Shown: positions 25,946 to 34,937, numbered from the stretch's first letter. The stretch is 64,000 nucleotides of DNA from DAOUAT01 sp964551735 (GCA_964551735.1 CAZKEF010000004.1:178127-242126); one strand, 5' to 3'. Notes: generated from the sequence alone by a model not told the origin. Numbers and translations: made by a program.

Positions 25946-28285
25946 TCAGCGTCGAATCAAAGGCAAATAGAGTCGCCCGATCTTACCCCTCAGCGTGAAG
26001 TCCGACAGGTGATCCACGACGACTGTCACACGATTGTTGGCCGTATCCAGGCTGCACCCCGTACAGGGCAGCATGTTCTGCCACGCGCTCCCGTCCCAGA
26101 AGGCCAGGTTCAGCGTGCCTTCCATGATGAATTGTGCAACCAGGTCAGCAGTCGTGTAGCGCACCTCGATAGTTAGCGGCGCTGCAAAATCCGTCACCGA
26201 ACTGCCATCGGCTGCAAAAGCTTCCAGAGTGAAGCTGGTGGCGGCAGCGTCGGATGGCGGCAGGGTTTGCGCGGGCGTTGACTGGTGATTGTACAGGAAG
26301 GTCGTGGTGTCATCCACCGCGCCTGCTGGCACCGTGAGCGCCACGCCGAAATCGGTCGCCAGCGCGCCGCCGGCCGCGGGAATTGACTTGGAAGCTACCT
26401 GGGTGTACAGATCCAGATTCATGTCCATGTGCTCCCAGGTGGGCGAGGCATAAAACTTCGCGTTGATCTGACCTGCGGCCGCCGCATCGGCTACCTGTTG
26501 CGCCTCAACACCCGCGCCCAGGGTGTATCTATCCACGAAGTCAATCTGCCCGTCCAGGAGCTGGCTCACGGCCTGGGTGGTATCCCCGAAGAAACGGATG
26601 ATGATCCGATTCACGCTGGGAGCCGGCACGTGATGCGGATTAACATCGAAGGTCATGTGATCGCCCTTCACCCACTCGGTCAGCTTGAACGGCCCGAAGC
26701 TCAACGGCCGCTCGGCGATCTCAGGCAGGCCGGCCCACTCGCTGGCCGGCACATCGACCAACACGCGGCCATCGCCCAACACCTGATGCGCGGGATAGAT
26801 ACCGAAGGGCAGTACGAAATAGAGGGGATTCTGATAGCCGGGCAGGTAGGTCAGGGTGTACCTCAGGCCCGGACCAAACGCGGTGTGCTGGATGGCATCG
26901 CAGATTGCGTAAGTAGTAGCGCCTGCATCGGGATCGCACTCGGCCTGCACGCCCAACTCAATATCCTCCGTTGTGCCTGCGACGCCATCGCTCCAGGTGT
27001 AGGCCTTGAGCTTGTAGGTCACGGTGAGCTGCTTCATCTGAATCGTGCCCGTGCCGCTGTACATGATCTCGTTACCGGTCGCGTCAATGACCTTGACACC
27101 CGCGGTCAGTGTCACCGCTTCGCCACGGCTGTTGACCACGCGATCGCCCGCAGTGACAGTGACCGTGGCATTCTGAGCCAACCCGGACTCGAGAGTGCTC
27201 AAGCCATCCTGCAGGATGGGTTGGAAGTCGTAGTCGTACTGGGTGAAATACACGCCCTTGGCCAGGTGCGCGACCTGCCGTACTACTGAACCGCTCGTTA
27301 CCAGGGTGAAGAGAGTCCACGGCTCCTGTGCAGACCCCGCGACAATGGTAGTGCCCCCGTCATCTCGAGCCCAGTGGGCCGCCTTTCCGGCGCTGTTGTC
27401 GGTCGGATTCGCCGGGATGCCCGAGACGTGCAGGCTCCAAGCCTCACCTTCAACCCTGCCGAACAATGGCAGTGACACCATGTCCTCGGCAAACTCCTCC
27501 TGGACGATGGCGTACTGATTGATGCGCTCCTGGCGCAGCAGGGTATTGTTGGCCGCAATGATCGCATTGCTGGCGGCCAGATCGCACCACCCCATGTAGT
27601 TCTGCCCAACCCAGCCGTTCTCGGCCGTGGGGATCTGGTCGCAGGCGTACAGGGTGCGTGCGCCAGGGTCGGCCTGCCCTACCCAGGCGAACTCACCCAA
27701 CTCGAAATCGCGGCGTTGGAGGCCGCTGGCATTACCGAACCAGATGGATGCAGAGATATGCTCCCGCAACAGGCGGATGCCGCAGTTGTCGCGCAACTGG
27801 TTCTCGAGCACCGACAGAAATGTCTGACGAAATTGTGCTGTTGTCGTGGTCAGCTTGAGCGCCAACTCGTAGCCCGCGGCATTAGTGCGATAGGTTGCGC
27901 CGGGCGCCAGGGCCCAGCCGACGTCATCCAGCAATTGCCGGCCCTGCGGCGGGTCAAACGGATAGGTGTACTCGGCCGCGGGGGCATGGTAAGCCCAATG
28001 CGCTTTCGGGAGGAAGGTGTCCATCAGCAGCGCTTGCTGCTGTGTCGCATTCAGGAACGGGTAGACGGACGCAATCAGGGCCGTCCGGTCGGTGCAGTAG
28101 GCCAGGGCCCGGCGGATGCGGATGTCACTGAGCAAAGGGTGCGGATCAACATTGGCAGCGGTGCGCTGGGTTAGGATGGTGGAGTCAGGCAAGGTCGGGG
28201 CGGGTTGGTCCCCGCTGGCGCTCACTGCGGCCCACAGGGCGACAATGAGCACGATCAAGGACACGATGAGTCGTCGCGCGTTCAT
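25946..28285 (-). CDS. Oligopeptide-type ABC solute-binding protein (SBP_bac_5), domain order permuted
   Basis: 779 residues with a signal peptide (MNARRLIVSLIVLIVALWAAV). The mature part begins with the segment that normally sits in the C-terminal lobe: DIRIRRALAYCTDRTALI (about 53-70), YPFDPPQGRQLLDDVGW, then FELGEFAWVGQADPGARTLY. The segment typical of the N-terminal lobe comes later: FGPFKLTEWVKGDHMTFDVNP (about 530-550) and ATQ-like Gly-Gln-Ile-Asp (LLDGQIDFV). A beta-rich tail ends in LYLPLIRR. GAGGAGG precedes the ATG. No permease genes are nearby, so it may bind a peptide or act in signalling. The cut-off start was checked: the upstream frame gives no N-lobe sequence. Confidence 0.82.
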   Translation of the reverse strand: MNARRLIVSLIVLIVALWAAVSASGDQPAPTLPDSTILTQRTAANVDPHPLLSDIRIRRALAYCTDRTALIASVYPFLNATQQQALLMDTFLPKAHWAYHAPAAEYTYPFDPPQGRQLLDDVGWALAPGATYRTNAAGYELALKLTTTTAQFRQTFLSVLENQLRDNCGIRLLREHISASIWFGNASGLQRRDFELGEFAWVGQADPGARTLYACDQIPTAENGWVGQNYMGWCDLAASNAIIAANNTLLRQERINQYAIVQEEFAEDMVSLPLFGRVEGEAWSLHVSGIPANPTDNSAGKAAHWARDDGGTTIVAGSAQEPWTLFTLVTSGSVVRQVAHLAKGVYFTQYDYDFQPILQDGLSTLESGLAQNATVTVTAGDRVVNSRGEAVTLTAGVKVIDATGNEIMYSGTGTIQMKQLTVTYKLKAYTWSDGVAGTTEDIELGVQAECDPDAGATTYAICDAIQHTAFGPGLRYTLTYLPGYQNPLYFVLPFGIYPAHQVLGDGRVLVDVPASEWAGLPEIAERPLSFGPFKLTEWVKGDHMTFDVNPHHVPAPSVNRIIIRFFGDTTQAVSQLLDGQIDFVDRYTLGAGVEAQQVADAAAAGQINAKFYASPTWEHMDMNLDLYTQVASKSIPAAGGALATDFGVALTVPAGAVDDTTTFLYNHQSTPAQTLPPSDAAATSFTLEAFAADGSSVTDFAAPLTIEVRYTTADLVAQFIMEGTLNLAFWDGSAWQNMLPCTGCSLDTANNRVTVVVDHLSDFTLRGKIGRLYLPLIRR

Positions 28286-28411
28286 GGCTGGCCTCCTCTC
28301 TGAGACAAACGCACGCAACAGAGGATTGAGTTAGGTTGTCTAACGTGCTGACGGGTTTAGCTTACACCCGTGGCAGATGGAAGTCAAGAGGTTACGCGGA
28401 TGCCACGCGCC

Positions 28412-28460
28412 GGAATCGAGGCTGTGTGAAGCCTCCTTCAGGATCAGTCGGTCGGCTATC
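28412..28460. repeat. R2-family repeat, truncated copy
   Basis: Left half only: ggaatcgaggctgtgtgaag, then cctccttcaggatcagtcgg, nearly identical to 18892-18933. The gap 28286-28527 holds this repeat and otherwise nothing I can identify. Confidence 0.85.
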
Positions 28461-28527
28461 TGACACCACATCTGCGCTGTGCTTCGGTGCAGGTGCAAAC
28501 AAAGCTCGCTTCCGGCCTCACGGCAGT

Positions 28528-30321
28528 TTACAACGCGCAATACCGCTCGATACGTTGGCTGATCACGGCCAGGCTATCCGCCCAAAACTGGCGCTGGCGG
28601 ATGTCAATCCCGAAACGCGCGGCCAGGTCCGCGGCGTTGGCCTCACCGGTGGACGCCAACAGGGCCATGTAGTCGGGCACGAACGCGGCCCCGCGCTGCT
28701 GATAGATGGCATACAGGCCGATGCCGAAGAGCAGCCCGAACGCGTACGGGAAGTTGTAGAACGACAGATCCGTGTCGTAGTAGTGCGGCTTCCACGTCCA
28801 CATGTATGGGTGCAGATAGCGCTCGTCCAGTCCGTCGCCGTAGGTGGCCCCCTGCGCCCGCACCATGATCTCGCACAGGTCATCGGCCGAGAGCTCGGCC
28901 CCGGCGCGGCGCTCGAAGACCTCCCGCTCGAACAGGTAGCGGGAATAGATGTCCACGATCACCTGCGTGTCGCCGACGAGCATCGTCTCCAGGATCGCCA
29001 GCTCCTCGGCCGGATCGGCCGTCTGGGCCAGCACGGCCTGCATCACCACCGTCTCACACAGGATGGACGCGGTCTCGGCCAGGGTCATCGGTGTCTCGCT
29101 TTGCAGCGGGGTCTTGCCGGCGGCGTAGAGGCAATCGGCGTGGAACGCATGGCCCAGCTCGTGCGCCACGGTGGACACCTGGTCCAGCGTGCCATCGAAG
29201 TTGCTCAGGATGCGCGACTCCTGGATCGCGTCCAGGCCCATGCAGAACGCACCCCCGCGCTTGCCCTCCCGCTGCTCCGCGTCGATCCAGTTATTATCGA
29301 AAGCGCGCCGGGCCAGATCAGCCAGCGCCGGGCTGAAGGCAGCGAAGTGGGTCAAGATGAACGTGCGCGCCTCGTCCCAGGTGTAGGCGCGATCGGTCTT
29401 GCCGGCCGGCGCAAAGATGTCCCACCAGGCGAGCTGCTCCTTGCCCAGCCGCCGCGCCTTGGCCCGGAAGTACTGGCGGAACACGGGGAACGCGTCCGCC
29501 ATCGCGCCCAGCATCGCCTCCAACGTAGCCCGGTCAATGCGTGCGGTGTCAATGGCGCTGTGGAGGGCGTCTTCCCGGCCACGGCGGCGGTTCAGGGTAT
29601 TCACCTCACCCTTGATGCCGTTCATACAGGCCGCCAGCGGCTCGCGCACCGAGGTCAGCAGCGCCAGCTCGGCCTCGTAGGCGCGGCGGCGCACACCCTC
29701 ATCGGGGTGCGAGTGCAGATTGATCAGCGCGGGCAGCGGCAGGCGCTTAACCTCGCCCTCCAGCTCGAAATCGGCCGTGAGTTGCGACGTGACGGTGCCT
29801 TGCAGCTTGCCCCACGCGCTCCCGCCGCTCAGGTTGAGCTCGGCTGCCAACGTTTCTTCCGCGTCGCTCATCAGGTACTTGCTCTGCGCGGCGGTCTCGC
29901 GCAGGGCAAACGCGTGCGCGCCCGCGATTTCGTCCGCGGCGATGATCGCGTCCAGCACGGGCGCCAACCGGCCGATCCATGCCTTGAACTGCGTGCCCAG
30001 TGTGCGCAGCCGCACGGTCACCAGCTCGAACTCCGATTGGCGGCGCCGGGCCAGGGTGTTGTGCGAGTCGGTGGTGACGAACGACTCGATGTAAGGGCCA
30101 AGGGTGTATGCCAGCTCGCTCGCCCGGTTAAAGCGGCTGATCGCTTCACCGACCAGCGGCGCAATGGGCGTGGCCGCATCGGTGCCGGCCGCGCGCTCAG
30201 CAAAGAACGCTTCTAGATCAGCCAACTGATGGCCGAAATCGGCGAGCGCGGCCGCGAACTCCGGCGACTCCAGGCCGGGGTAGACGTTGGACAGGTCCCA
30301 ACGAGGTGGAGTTTGAGTCAT
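28528..30321 (-). CDS. M3 family oligoendopeptidase (PepF-like)
   Basis: 597 residues, zinc metallopeptidase that cleaves short peptides in the cytoplasm. The zinc motif is VAHELGHAFHAD near residues 385-396 (HExxH with the catalytic glutamate), and the third zinc ligand lies in TPMTLAETASILCE about 25 residues on. The N-terminal PepF-type helical domain starts RWDLSNVYPGLESPEF. The C-terminal FYNFPYAFGLLFGIGLYAIY is also typical. AAGGAG precedes the ATG. The start codon overlaps the stop of the methyltransferase gene upstream (ATGA at 30321-30318). Confidence 0.95.
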   Translation of the reverse strand: MTQTPPRWDLSNVYPGLESPEFAAALADFGHQLADLEAFFAERAAGTDAATPIAPLVGEAISRFNRASELAYTLGPYIESFVTTDSHNTLARRRQSEFELVTVRLRTLGTQFKAWIGRLAPVLDAIIAADEIAGAHAFALRETAAQSKYLMSDAEETLAAELNLSGGSAWGKLQGTVTSQLTADFELEGEVKRLPLPALINLHSHPDEGVRRRAYEAELALLTSVREPLAACMNGIKGEVNTLNRRRGREDALHSAIDTARIDRATLEAMLGAMADAFPVFRQYFRAKARRLGKEQLAWWDIFAPAGKTDRAYTWDEARTFILTHFAAFSPALADLARRAFDNNWIDAEQREGKRGGAFCMGLDAIQESRILSNFDGTLDQVSTVAHELGHAFHADCLYAAGKTPLQSETPMTLAETASILCETVVMQAVLAQTADPAEELAILETMLVGDTQVIVDIYSRYLFEREVFERRAGAELSADDLCEIMVRAQGATYGDGLDERYLHPYMWTWKPHYYDTDLSFYNFPYAFGLLFGIGLYAIYQQRGAAFVPDYMALLASTGEANAADLAARFGIDIRQRQFWADSLAVISQRIERYCAL

Positions 30322-31085
30322 GACAATCTCCTTGCAACAATCGTAAACAAAGTGTCATCAAGCCTGACCGGCTGATGGGTGAACTCGCTGTACAGCCGGA
30401 GATCGGCAAGGCCGGCCCGCTGGAACAGCGCCCGCGCCCCCGCCTGGGTGTACGACCGCGTGGCCGGCGAACGGCGGTGCTGCTCTTCGACGACCACTTG
30501 GCCCCCCACGATCACCTGGTACAGGTCCTCGGTGTGCTCGCATTCAACCGCCGGATCGTAGTACGAGCGCGCCACGCGGCGGACGATCGCGCCATCGGGC
30601 CGTTCAGCCGACTTCTCCCACTCTGATTCCAATGGGTCGCCTTCTTGCCACAGAGTCATGATGGACGCGACCAGCGCGCCGCCCGGCAGCAGATGATCGC
30701 GCAGCCTGCGCAGCGCCTCGTCAACCTGGGCCGGTTCGATCACCAGTTGCAACGAGCTGGAAGGCACCAGGATCGTCCGGTACAGGCGCGGCAGGGCCAG
30801 CGTTTCCATCGTTTGCGCATACAGGTTCGGCGTCAGCCCTTGCGCCGCAGCCTTCTCCTGGCACAGCGCCAACATCTCCGGCGAGTTGTCCACGCCATCC
30901 ACGTCAATGCCCTGGGCCAGGTAGTCCAACAGCAGGCGTCCGGTGCCGCAGCCGACATCCAGCACGGGTTGGCCGAACGCGCGGATCAGGTCAAGATAGA
31001 AAAAGCGGTCGGCCCAGTGGGAGGTGTCCCCGCGGAGCAGATCCCACGCCTGGGCCATCAGCCCGCGATACTCGTAATCAGCCAT
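30318..31085 (-). CDS. Class I SAM-dependent methyltransferase
   Basis: 255 residues. Motif I is PVLDVGCGTGRLLLDYLAQG at about 40-59, followed by the strand-2 acid in DVDGVDNSPEML (about 61-72) and motif III-like LLPGGALVASIMTLW near 132-146. The frame is open 13 codons further upstream, but the ATG at 31085 is backed by GAGGGG just before it and by the usual start of this family (YEYRGLMAQAWDLLRGDTS). The substrate is unknown. It overlaps the peptidase gene by four bases. Confidence 0.88.
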   Translation of the reverse strand: MADYEYRGLMAQAWDLLRGDTSHWADRFFYLDLIRAFGQPVLDVGCGTGRLLLDYLAQGIDVDGVDNSPEMLALCQEKAAAQGLTPNLYAQTMETLALPRLYRTILVPSSSLQLVIEPAQVDEALRRLRDHLLPGGALVASIMTLWQEGDPLESEWEKSAERPDGAIVRRVARSYYDPAVECEHTEDLYQVIVGGQVVVEEQHRRSPATRSYTQAGARALFQRAGLADLRLYSEFTHQPVRLDDTLFTIVARRLS

Positions 31086-31120
31086 GGAACGCCCCTCTTC
31101 ACAGACCGGTGATGTGGGCT

Positions 31121-31453
31121 TCAACCCAATAGCTTATCAATCACCCGGCTCAACGGTTTCCAGACCAGTTCACTCAAGATGCTGGAAACCACCCACCAGA
31201 GCGCGGCCCCGACGAGGTAGCGAAATCCGCCGGGCGCCATGAAGCGCGATACCCCGTAGTACACTGCGCCGAAGGACAAGCCGTAACAAGCGACCCAGTA
31301 GACCGTCTTCAACGCGGCCTGCCCGACCGCGCGCGACGGGAAGTAGATGCGCTCGTAGGCTCCCAAGTGCTGCCAGAACAGAAAGATGGCCAGCACAGCC
31401 AGTGTAACGCCGATCACGATGCGATCCCAGGGCACGTTCAGGTACCAGACCAT
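31121..31453 (-). CDS. Small membrane protein of unknown function
   Basis: 110 residues with three hydrophobic segments, about 9-27 (IVIGVTLAVLAIFLF), 45-65 (VYWVACYGLSFGAVYYGV) and 70-90 (YLVGAALWWVVSSIL), and a basic C-terminal tail. I recognise no family. The ATG at 31453 (residue 13 of the longest open frame) is chosen because a promoter with TATAAT ends six bases before it, so the mRNA would start at or next to the A of this ATG, a leaderless arrangement. No Shine-Dalgarno sequence is present. It is followed on the same strand by the methyltransferase gene. Confidence 0.6.
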   Translation of the reverse strand: MVWYLNVPWDRIVIGVTLAVLAIFLFWQHLGAYERIYFPSRAVGQAALKTVYWVACYGLSFGAVYYGVSRFMAPGGFRYLVGAALWWVVSSILSELVWKPLSRVIDKLLG

Positions 31454-31459
31454 GCCGAG

Positions 31460-31489
31460 ATTATAGCGGAAGACAACGCAGGGGGCCAA
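31460..31489 (-). promoter_or_regulatory. Promoter for a probably leaderless transcript
   Basis: On the minus strand: TTGGCC (31489-31484), 18-base spacer, TATAAT (31465-31460). The perfect -10 box ends 6 bases before the ATG at 31453, so the start site falls at the start codon. Confidence 0.65.
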
Positions 31490-31597
31490 TCAGCGGGCCT
31501 GCGATAATGATTACGCTCGGCTGCGAACCTGTGGTATCATCTGCAAGCAGAGGCCTGTGGAGGCTTAACGGCGGTTAGCGGCAGAGTCGAGGCGAAG

Positions 31598-32134
31598 GTG
31601 AACGCGGTGCAAGGAACGCTGGTGATAGCTGGCATGGTCAGCCTGGGACTGCTGCTCGGCCTGGCGGCATGCACGAGCACGGCGGCCGGGGTGACGGCCT
31701 TCCGGGTAGGAGACCTGCAGACGGGTGATGTCGTGTCAGTCACCGTGGAAGGCCGCGCCGTCATGCTGGACATTTGCAGCGCAAAGGGCATCGGCAGCGC
31801 GGCCATCGAGCAGACGGCCGGCCCCGCGCCTGAGACGCTGGTTCTGCGCTTCCACTTGGCCGGGCTGGAGGGCTTGCGCTTTGCCTACGAGGACACGGTC
31901 GTCAACGTCCAGGTCTCAAGCCTGGAGGCCGGCGGCGTGAGCCAGGAGGCGCAATTGCCGGGCGAGGAAAACAAGATCATCGGCCCGGATAGCCCCTACT
32001 GGATGGCTGTCCGCATCCCGGACGGTCAAACTATCCCTGTGCGCGACGGCTACATCGAGGTCAGCGCGCCGCGCGCCTTCTTCGAGCGCGGCGCGTCCCG
32101 CTTCACGCTGCGCTGGATTGATTTTTATCGCTGA
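31598..32134 (+). CDS. Lipoprotein of unknown function
   Basis: 178 residues with a lipobox: MNAVQGTLVIAGMVSLGLLLGLAAC, the cysteine at 25 being the probable lipid-modified residue. The rest is beta-rich (VTAFRVGDLQTGDVVSVTVEG, FTLRWIDFY) and may be one domain. No family recognised. It ends 13 bases before the P450 gene, so the pair may be co-transcribed. A -10-like TATCAT lies at 31535-31540 but the -35 box is poor. No Shine-Dalgarno close to the ATG (ggcgaagg is at 7-14 bases upstream). Confidence 0.68.
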   Translation: MNAVQGTLVIAGMVSLGLLLGLAACTSTAAGVTAFRVGDLQTGDVVSVTVEGRAVMLDICSAKGIGSAAIEQTAGPAPETLVLRFHLAGLEGLRFAYEDTVVNVQVSSLEAGGVSQEAQLPGEENKIIGPDSPYWMAVRIPDGQTIPVRDGYIEVSAPRAFFERGASRFTLRWIDFYR

Positions 32135-32147
32135 TAGCTGGAGCATT

Positions 32148-33497
32148 ATGCCACCAACTGAACCTCCTATCCTCGCACTGCCCACCGGCCCACCGGCTCA
32201 TCCCTTGACCGGCAACCTGCGCGAGTTCGGCGCGGACCGGTTGGGCTATCTCCGGTTCCTGGCCCGCGAATACGGTGATTTTGTGCCGCTCAAACTGCTG
32301 CGCGGCACGGCGATCCTGCTCAACCATCCCGACCTCATCGAAGAGGTGTTGGTCGCCAAGAAGCGCCACTTCATCAAGGCGCGCGGCACCCGCTCACTGC
32401 GCTCACTGCTGGGCAACGGCCTGCTGGTCAGCGAAGGCAGCTTTTGGCGCCGGCAGCGACGGCTGGCGCAGCCGGCCTTCCACCGGGATCGCGTCGCGGC
32501 GTACAGCCAGACCATGGTGGATTACACCGAGCGGATGTTGGCCGGCTGGCAGCCGGGCCGGGCGTTGGACGTGCATCACGAGATGATGGGCGTCACCCTG
32601 GCGATCGTGGGCCGGGCGCTGTTCGATGCGGATGTGTCGGGCGCGGCCAACGTGGTCGGGCGGGGCCTGGAGGTGACGCTGGCGCACTTCAACTGGTGGG
32701 CCTCCACCGGCTTCCTGGTCCCACTGTGGCTGCCGGTGCGCCCCAACCGCGAGTTCGCCCGCGCCAAGGCCGAGCTCGACCGGATCGTCTACGACCTGAT
32801 CACCCAGCGCCGGGCCAGCGGCGAGGATCCGGGTGACCTGCTCTCGATGCTGCTGGCCGCGCGGGACGAGGATGGCGCAGGGATGACCGACCGCCAGGTG
32901 CGCGACGAAGTGATGACGCTGCTGCTGGCCGGCCACGAGACTACCGCCAACGCGCTCACCTGGACCTTCCTGCTGCTATCGCAGGCGCCTCAAGCCGATG
33001 CACGACTGATTGATGAGCTGCAACGCGTCCTGGCCGGTCGGGCGCCAACCCTGGCTGACCTGCCGCGGCTGCCCTACACCGAGAACGTGACCAAAGAAGC
33101 GCTGCGCCTCTACCCGCCCGCGTGGATCCTGGGCTACGAAGCGGTGGACGACGTCACCATCGGCGGCTACCCGGTGCGCAAGGGGACAACGATGTTTATG
33201 AGCCAGTGGGTCACGCACCGCGACCCGCGCTGGTTCCCGGAGCCGGACGCGTTTCGGCCGGAGCGCTGGGCAGATCCGCAGATCAAGCAGTTGCCGACCT
33301 ACGCCTACTATCCCTTCGGCGGCGGCGAGCGGCTCTGCATCGGCAAGGGCTTTGCGCTGATGGAGGCCAGCCTGCTGCTGGCAACCATCGCTGCGCGCTA
33401 CCGCCTTGAGCTCACATCCGGGCAGGCGCTTGACCTGGAGCCGTCGGTCACGTTGCGCCCGCGGCACGGCCTGGCCATGGTGGCACGGCCGCGGTAA
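32148..33497 (+). CDS. Cytochrome P450
   Basis: 449 residues, soluble bacterial type. All hallmark elements are present: I-helix AGHETT (261-266), ExxR (Glu317, Arg320) and the heme loop FGGGERLCIGKGFALME with cysteine ligand about 397. The PERW motif (370-374, FRPERW) is also there. The motifs and the open TENVTKEALRLYPPAW segment put it close to the CYP102/CYP4-like bacterial class that hydroxylates fatty acids or terpenes; substrate not inferable. The ATG at 32148 is backed by CTGGAG seven bases before it. No ferredoxin partner gene is nearby. Follows the lipoprotein gene by 13 bases. Confidence 0.94.
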   Translation: MPPTEPPILALPTGPPAHPLTGNLREFGADRLGYLRFLAREYGDFVPLKLLRGTAILLNHPDLIEEVLVAKKRHFIKARGTRSLRSLLGNGLLVSEGSFWRRQRRLAQPAFHRDRVAAYSQTMVDYTERMLAGWQPGRALDVHHEMMGVTLAIVGRALFDADVSGAANVVGRGLEVTLAHFNWWASTGFLVPLWLPVRPNREFARAKAELDRIVYDLITQRRASGEDPGDLLSMLLAARDEDGAGMTDRQVRDEVMTLLLAGHETTANALTWTFLLLSQAPQADARLIDELQRVLAGRAPTLADLPRLPYTENVTKEALRLYPPAWILGYEAVDDVTIGGYPVRKGTTMFMSQWVTHRDPRWFPEPDAFRPERWADPQIKQLPTYAYYPFGGGERLCIGKGFALMEASLLLATIAARYRLELTSGQALDLEPSVTLRPRHGLAMVARPR

Positions 33498-33515
33498 GAA
33501 CAAGGAGAAGTGCTG

Positions 33516-34151
33516 ATGTTGCCACAACCAAAATCCGATCTCAGCCCGGAGGCCTACCTGGCGCAGGAGCGCCAAGCGGCAACCAGGAGCGATTACTGGG
33601 AAGGCAAAACGTATGATATGACCGGCGCCAGCGAGGCGCACAACCTCATTGTCGCAAACCTGGTCATCAGCCTGGGAAACCAATTCAAGGGCCGGCTGTG
33701 CAAGGTTTATGCCAACGACATGCGGGTCAAAGCCGAGGCGCACGGCCTGTACACTTACCCCGACATCGTCATCGTCTGCAGCCAGCCCCAGTTTGAGGAT
33801 TGCGAGCGCGACACGTTGGTCAACCCCACCGCGCTCATCGAGGTGCTCTCCCCCTCCACCGAGCTGTATGACCGCGGCACGAAGTTCACCGCGTATCGGG
33901 ACCTGGCATCGCTGACCGACTACCTCATGGTGGCGCAACATCAGGCGCTTGTTGAGCAGTATACGCGACAGGAGGATGGCCGGTGGTTGTTGGCCGCGCA
34001 CAAGGGCCTGGATGCGGTCGTGCGCATCGAATCCATCGGCTGCGAGCTGCGCCTGAGCGATGTCTACGACAAGGTCGAGTTCCCGCCGACCGTTGAGTCG
34101 GTCGGGTTGCACCGGATCAAGGAACCTCAGGCCGGGTATGAGGCCGGATAA
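33516..34151 (+). CDS. Uma2 family nuclease-like protein
   Basis: 211 residues. PD-(D/E)XK-like fold typical of Uma2 proteins: SDYWEGKTYDMTGASEAHNLIVANL (about 27-51), the acidic strand in LYTYPDIVIVC (Asp about 83) and PTALIEVLSPST (Glu about 107, core lysine in FTAYRD region). These proteins are common in cyanobacteria and Chloroflexota; the true role is unknown. The ATG at 33516 has AAGGAG eight bases upstream; a GTG two codons earlier is less likely. It lies 18 bases after the P450 stop. Confidence 0.85.
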   Translation: MLPQPKSDLSPEAYLAQERQAATRSDYWEGKTYDMTGASEAHNLIVANLVISLGNQFKGRLCKVYANDMRVKAEAHGLYTYPDIVIVCSQPQFEDCERDTLVNPTALIEVLSPSTELYDRGTKFTAYRDLASLTDYLMVAQHQALVEQYTRQEDGRWLLAAHKGLDAVVRIESIGCELRLSDVYDKVEFPPTVESVGLHRIKEPQAGYEAG

Positions 34152-34157
34152 ACGCAC

Positions 34158-34829
34158 ATGGCAAAGTCAAAGCGCCTCGGCATGAGGCTGCGGCGCATCG
34201 TGGGCACGGTAGCGCTGATGGTGGGAGTGGCGGCCGGTTGTGCCGTGCTGATCTGGGGCTGGATCCAGTGGCGCTACGACAGGCTGGTGGTCGAGCTGCC
34301 TGACGCGCCTGCGCGGCCGGTCGCCATCGTCTTCGGTGCGGGCATCCGGCCCGGCGGCCGGCTCAGCCCCATGCTGGCCGACCGGATGGACACGGCCATC
34401 GCGCTCTACCGGGATGGCAAGGTGCGCAAGCTGCTGGTGAGCGGCGACAACCGCTTCGTGGACTACGACGAGCCGACCGCGATGTACAACTACGCGGTGG
34501 CGCGGGGGGTCCCGGCCGAGGATGTCGTGCGCGACTTCGCGGGCCGGCGCACCTACGACACGTGCTATCGGGCGAGTGCTATCTTTGGAGTTGACCAGGC
34601 GCTGCTGGTGACCCAGCGCTTCCACCTGCCGCGGGCCATTTTCACCTGCCGCAACCTCCGCGTGGATGCGCTCGGCGTCTCGGCCGACCGCCGCGCCTAC
34701 TGGTCGAATTCGTACTACCGCTTCCGTGACGCCTTCGCCACGCTGCGCGCCTGGGCCGATGTGAAGCTGCTCAAGCCGCTGCCGGTGTTGGGGCCGAAGG
34801 AGGATATGGGGTTGGAGGTTGGAGGTTAG
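34158..34829 (+). CDS. YdcF/SanA-family (DUF218) membrane protein
   Basis: 223 residues. One N-terminal membrane helix (about 14-36) anchors a periplasmic DUF218 domain: IVFGAGIRPGGRLSPMLADRMDTAI (about 57-81), KLLVSGDN (about 91-98), GVPAEDVVRDFAGRRTYDT (about 117-135) and LLVTQRFHLPRAIFTC (about 149-164). SanA-like proteins are linked to envelope barrier function and vancomycin tolerance in enterobacteria. It begins six bases after the Uma2 stop. The last codons (MGLEVGG) are encoded by the first unit of the downstream tandem repeat, so the C-terminus may have been extended by repeat DNA. Confidence 0.87.
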   Translation: MAKSKRLGMRLRRIVGTVALMVGVAAGCAVLIWGWIQWRYDRLVVELPDAPARPVAIVFGAGIRPGGRLSPMLADRMDTAIALYRDGKVRKLLVSGDNRFVDYDEPTAMYNYAVARGVPAEDVVRDFAGRRTYDTCYRASAIFGVDQALLVTQRFHLPRAIFTCRNLRVDALGVSADRRAYWSNSYYRFRDAFATLRAWADVKLLKPLPVLGPKEDMGLEVGG

Positions 34830-34935
34830 GGGTTGGAGGTTGGAGGTTGGATAGATGCGTGGCGATGGAACTGAGGGAACAGAGGGAACTGGACGGAACA
34901 AGGCCAGTCCCCAGTCCCCAGTCCCTAGTCCCCAC
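34807..34935. repeat. Two tandem repeat tracts between sanA-like gene and GNAT gene
   Basis: 34809-34850 carries units of ggttggaggttggaggtta. 34907-34936 carries units of cagtccccagtccccagtcc. The first tract overlaps the end of the SanA-like gene. Between the tracts, gagggaacagagggaact is a shorter repeat. Confidence 0.85.
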
Positions 34936-34937
34936 TT

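Noticed and set aside
28336..30216. Long plus-strand open frame (626 codons) opposite the M3 peptidase
   Set aside because: Shadow of a well-conserved zinc peptidase; the composition (Arg, Gln, His) is that of an antisense frame in high-GC DNA.
34807..34935. Possible CRISPR array
   Set aside because: Units are 7-10 bases and tandem, with no spacers; no cas genes in the window.
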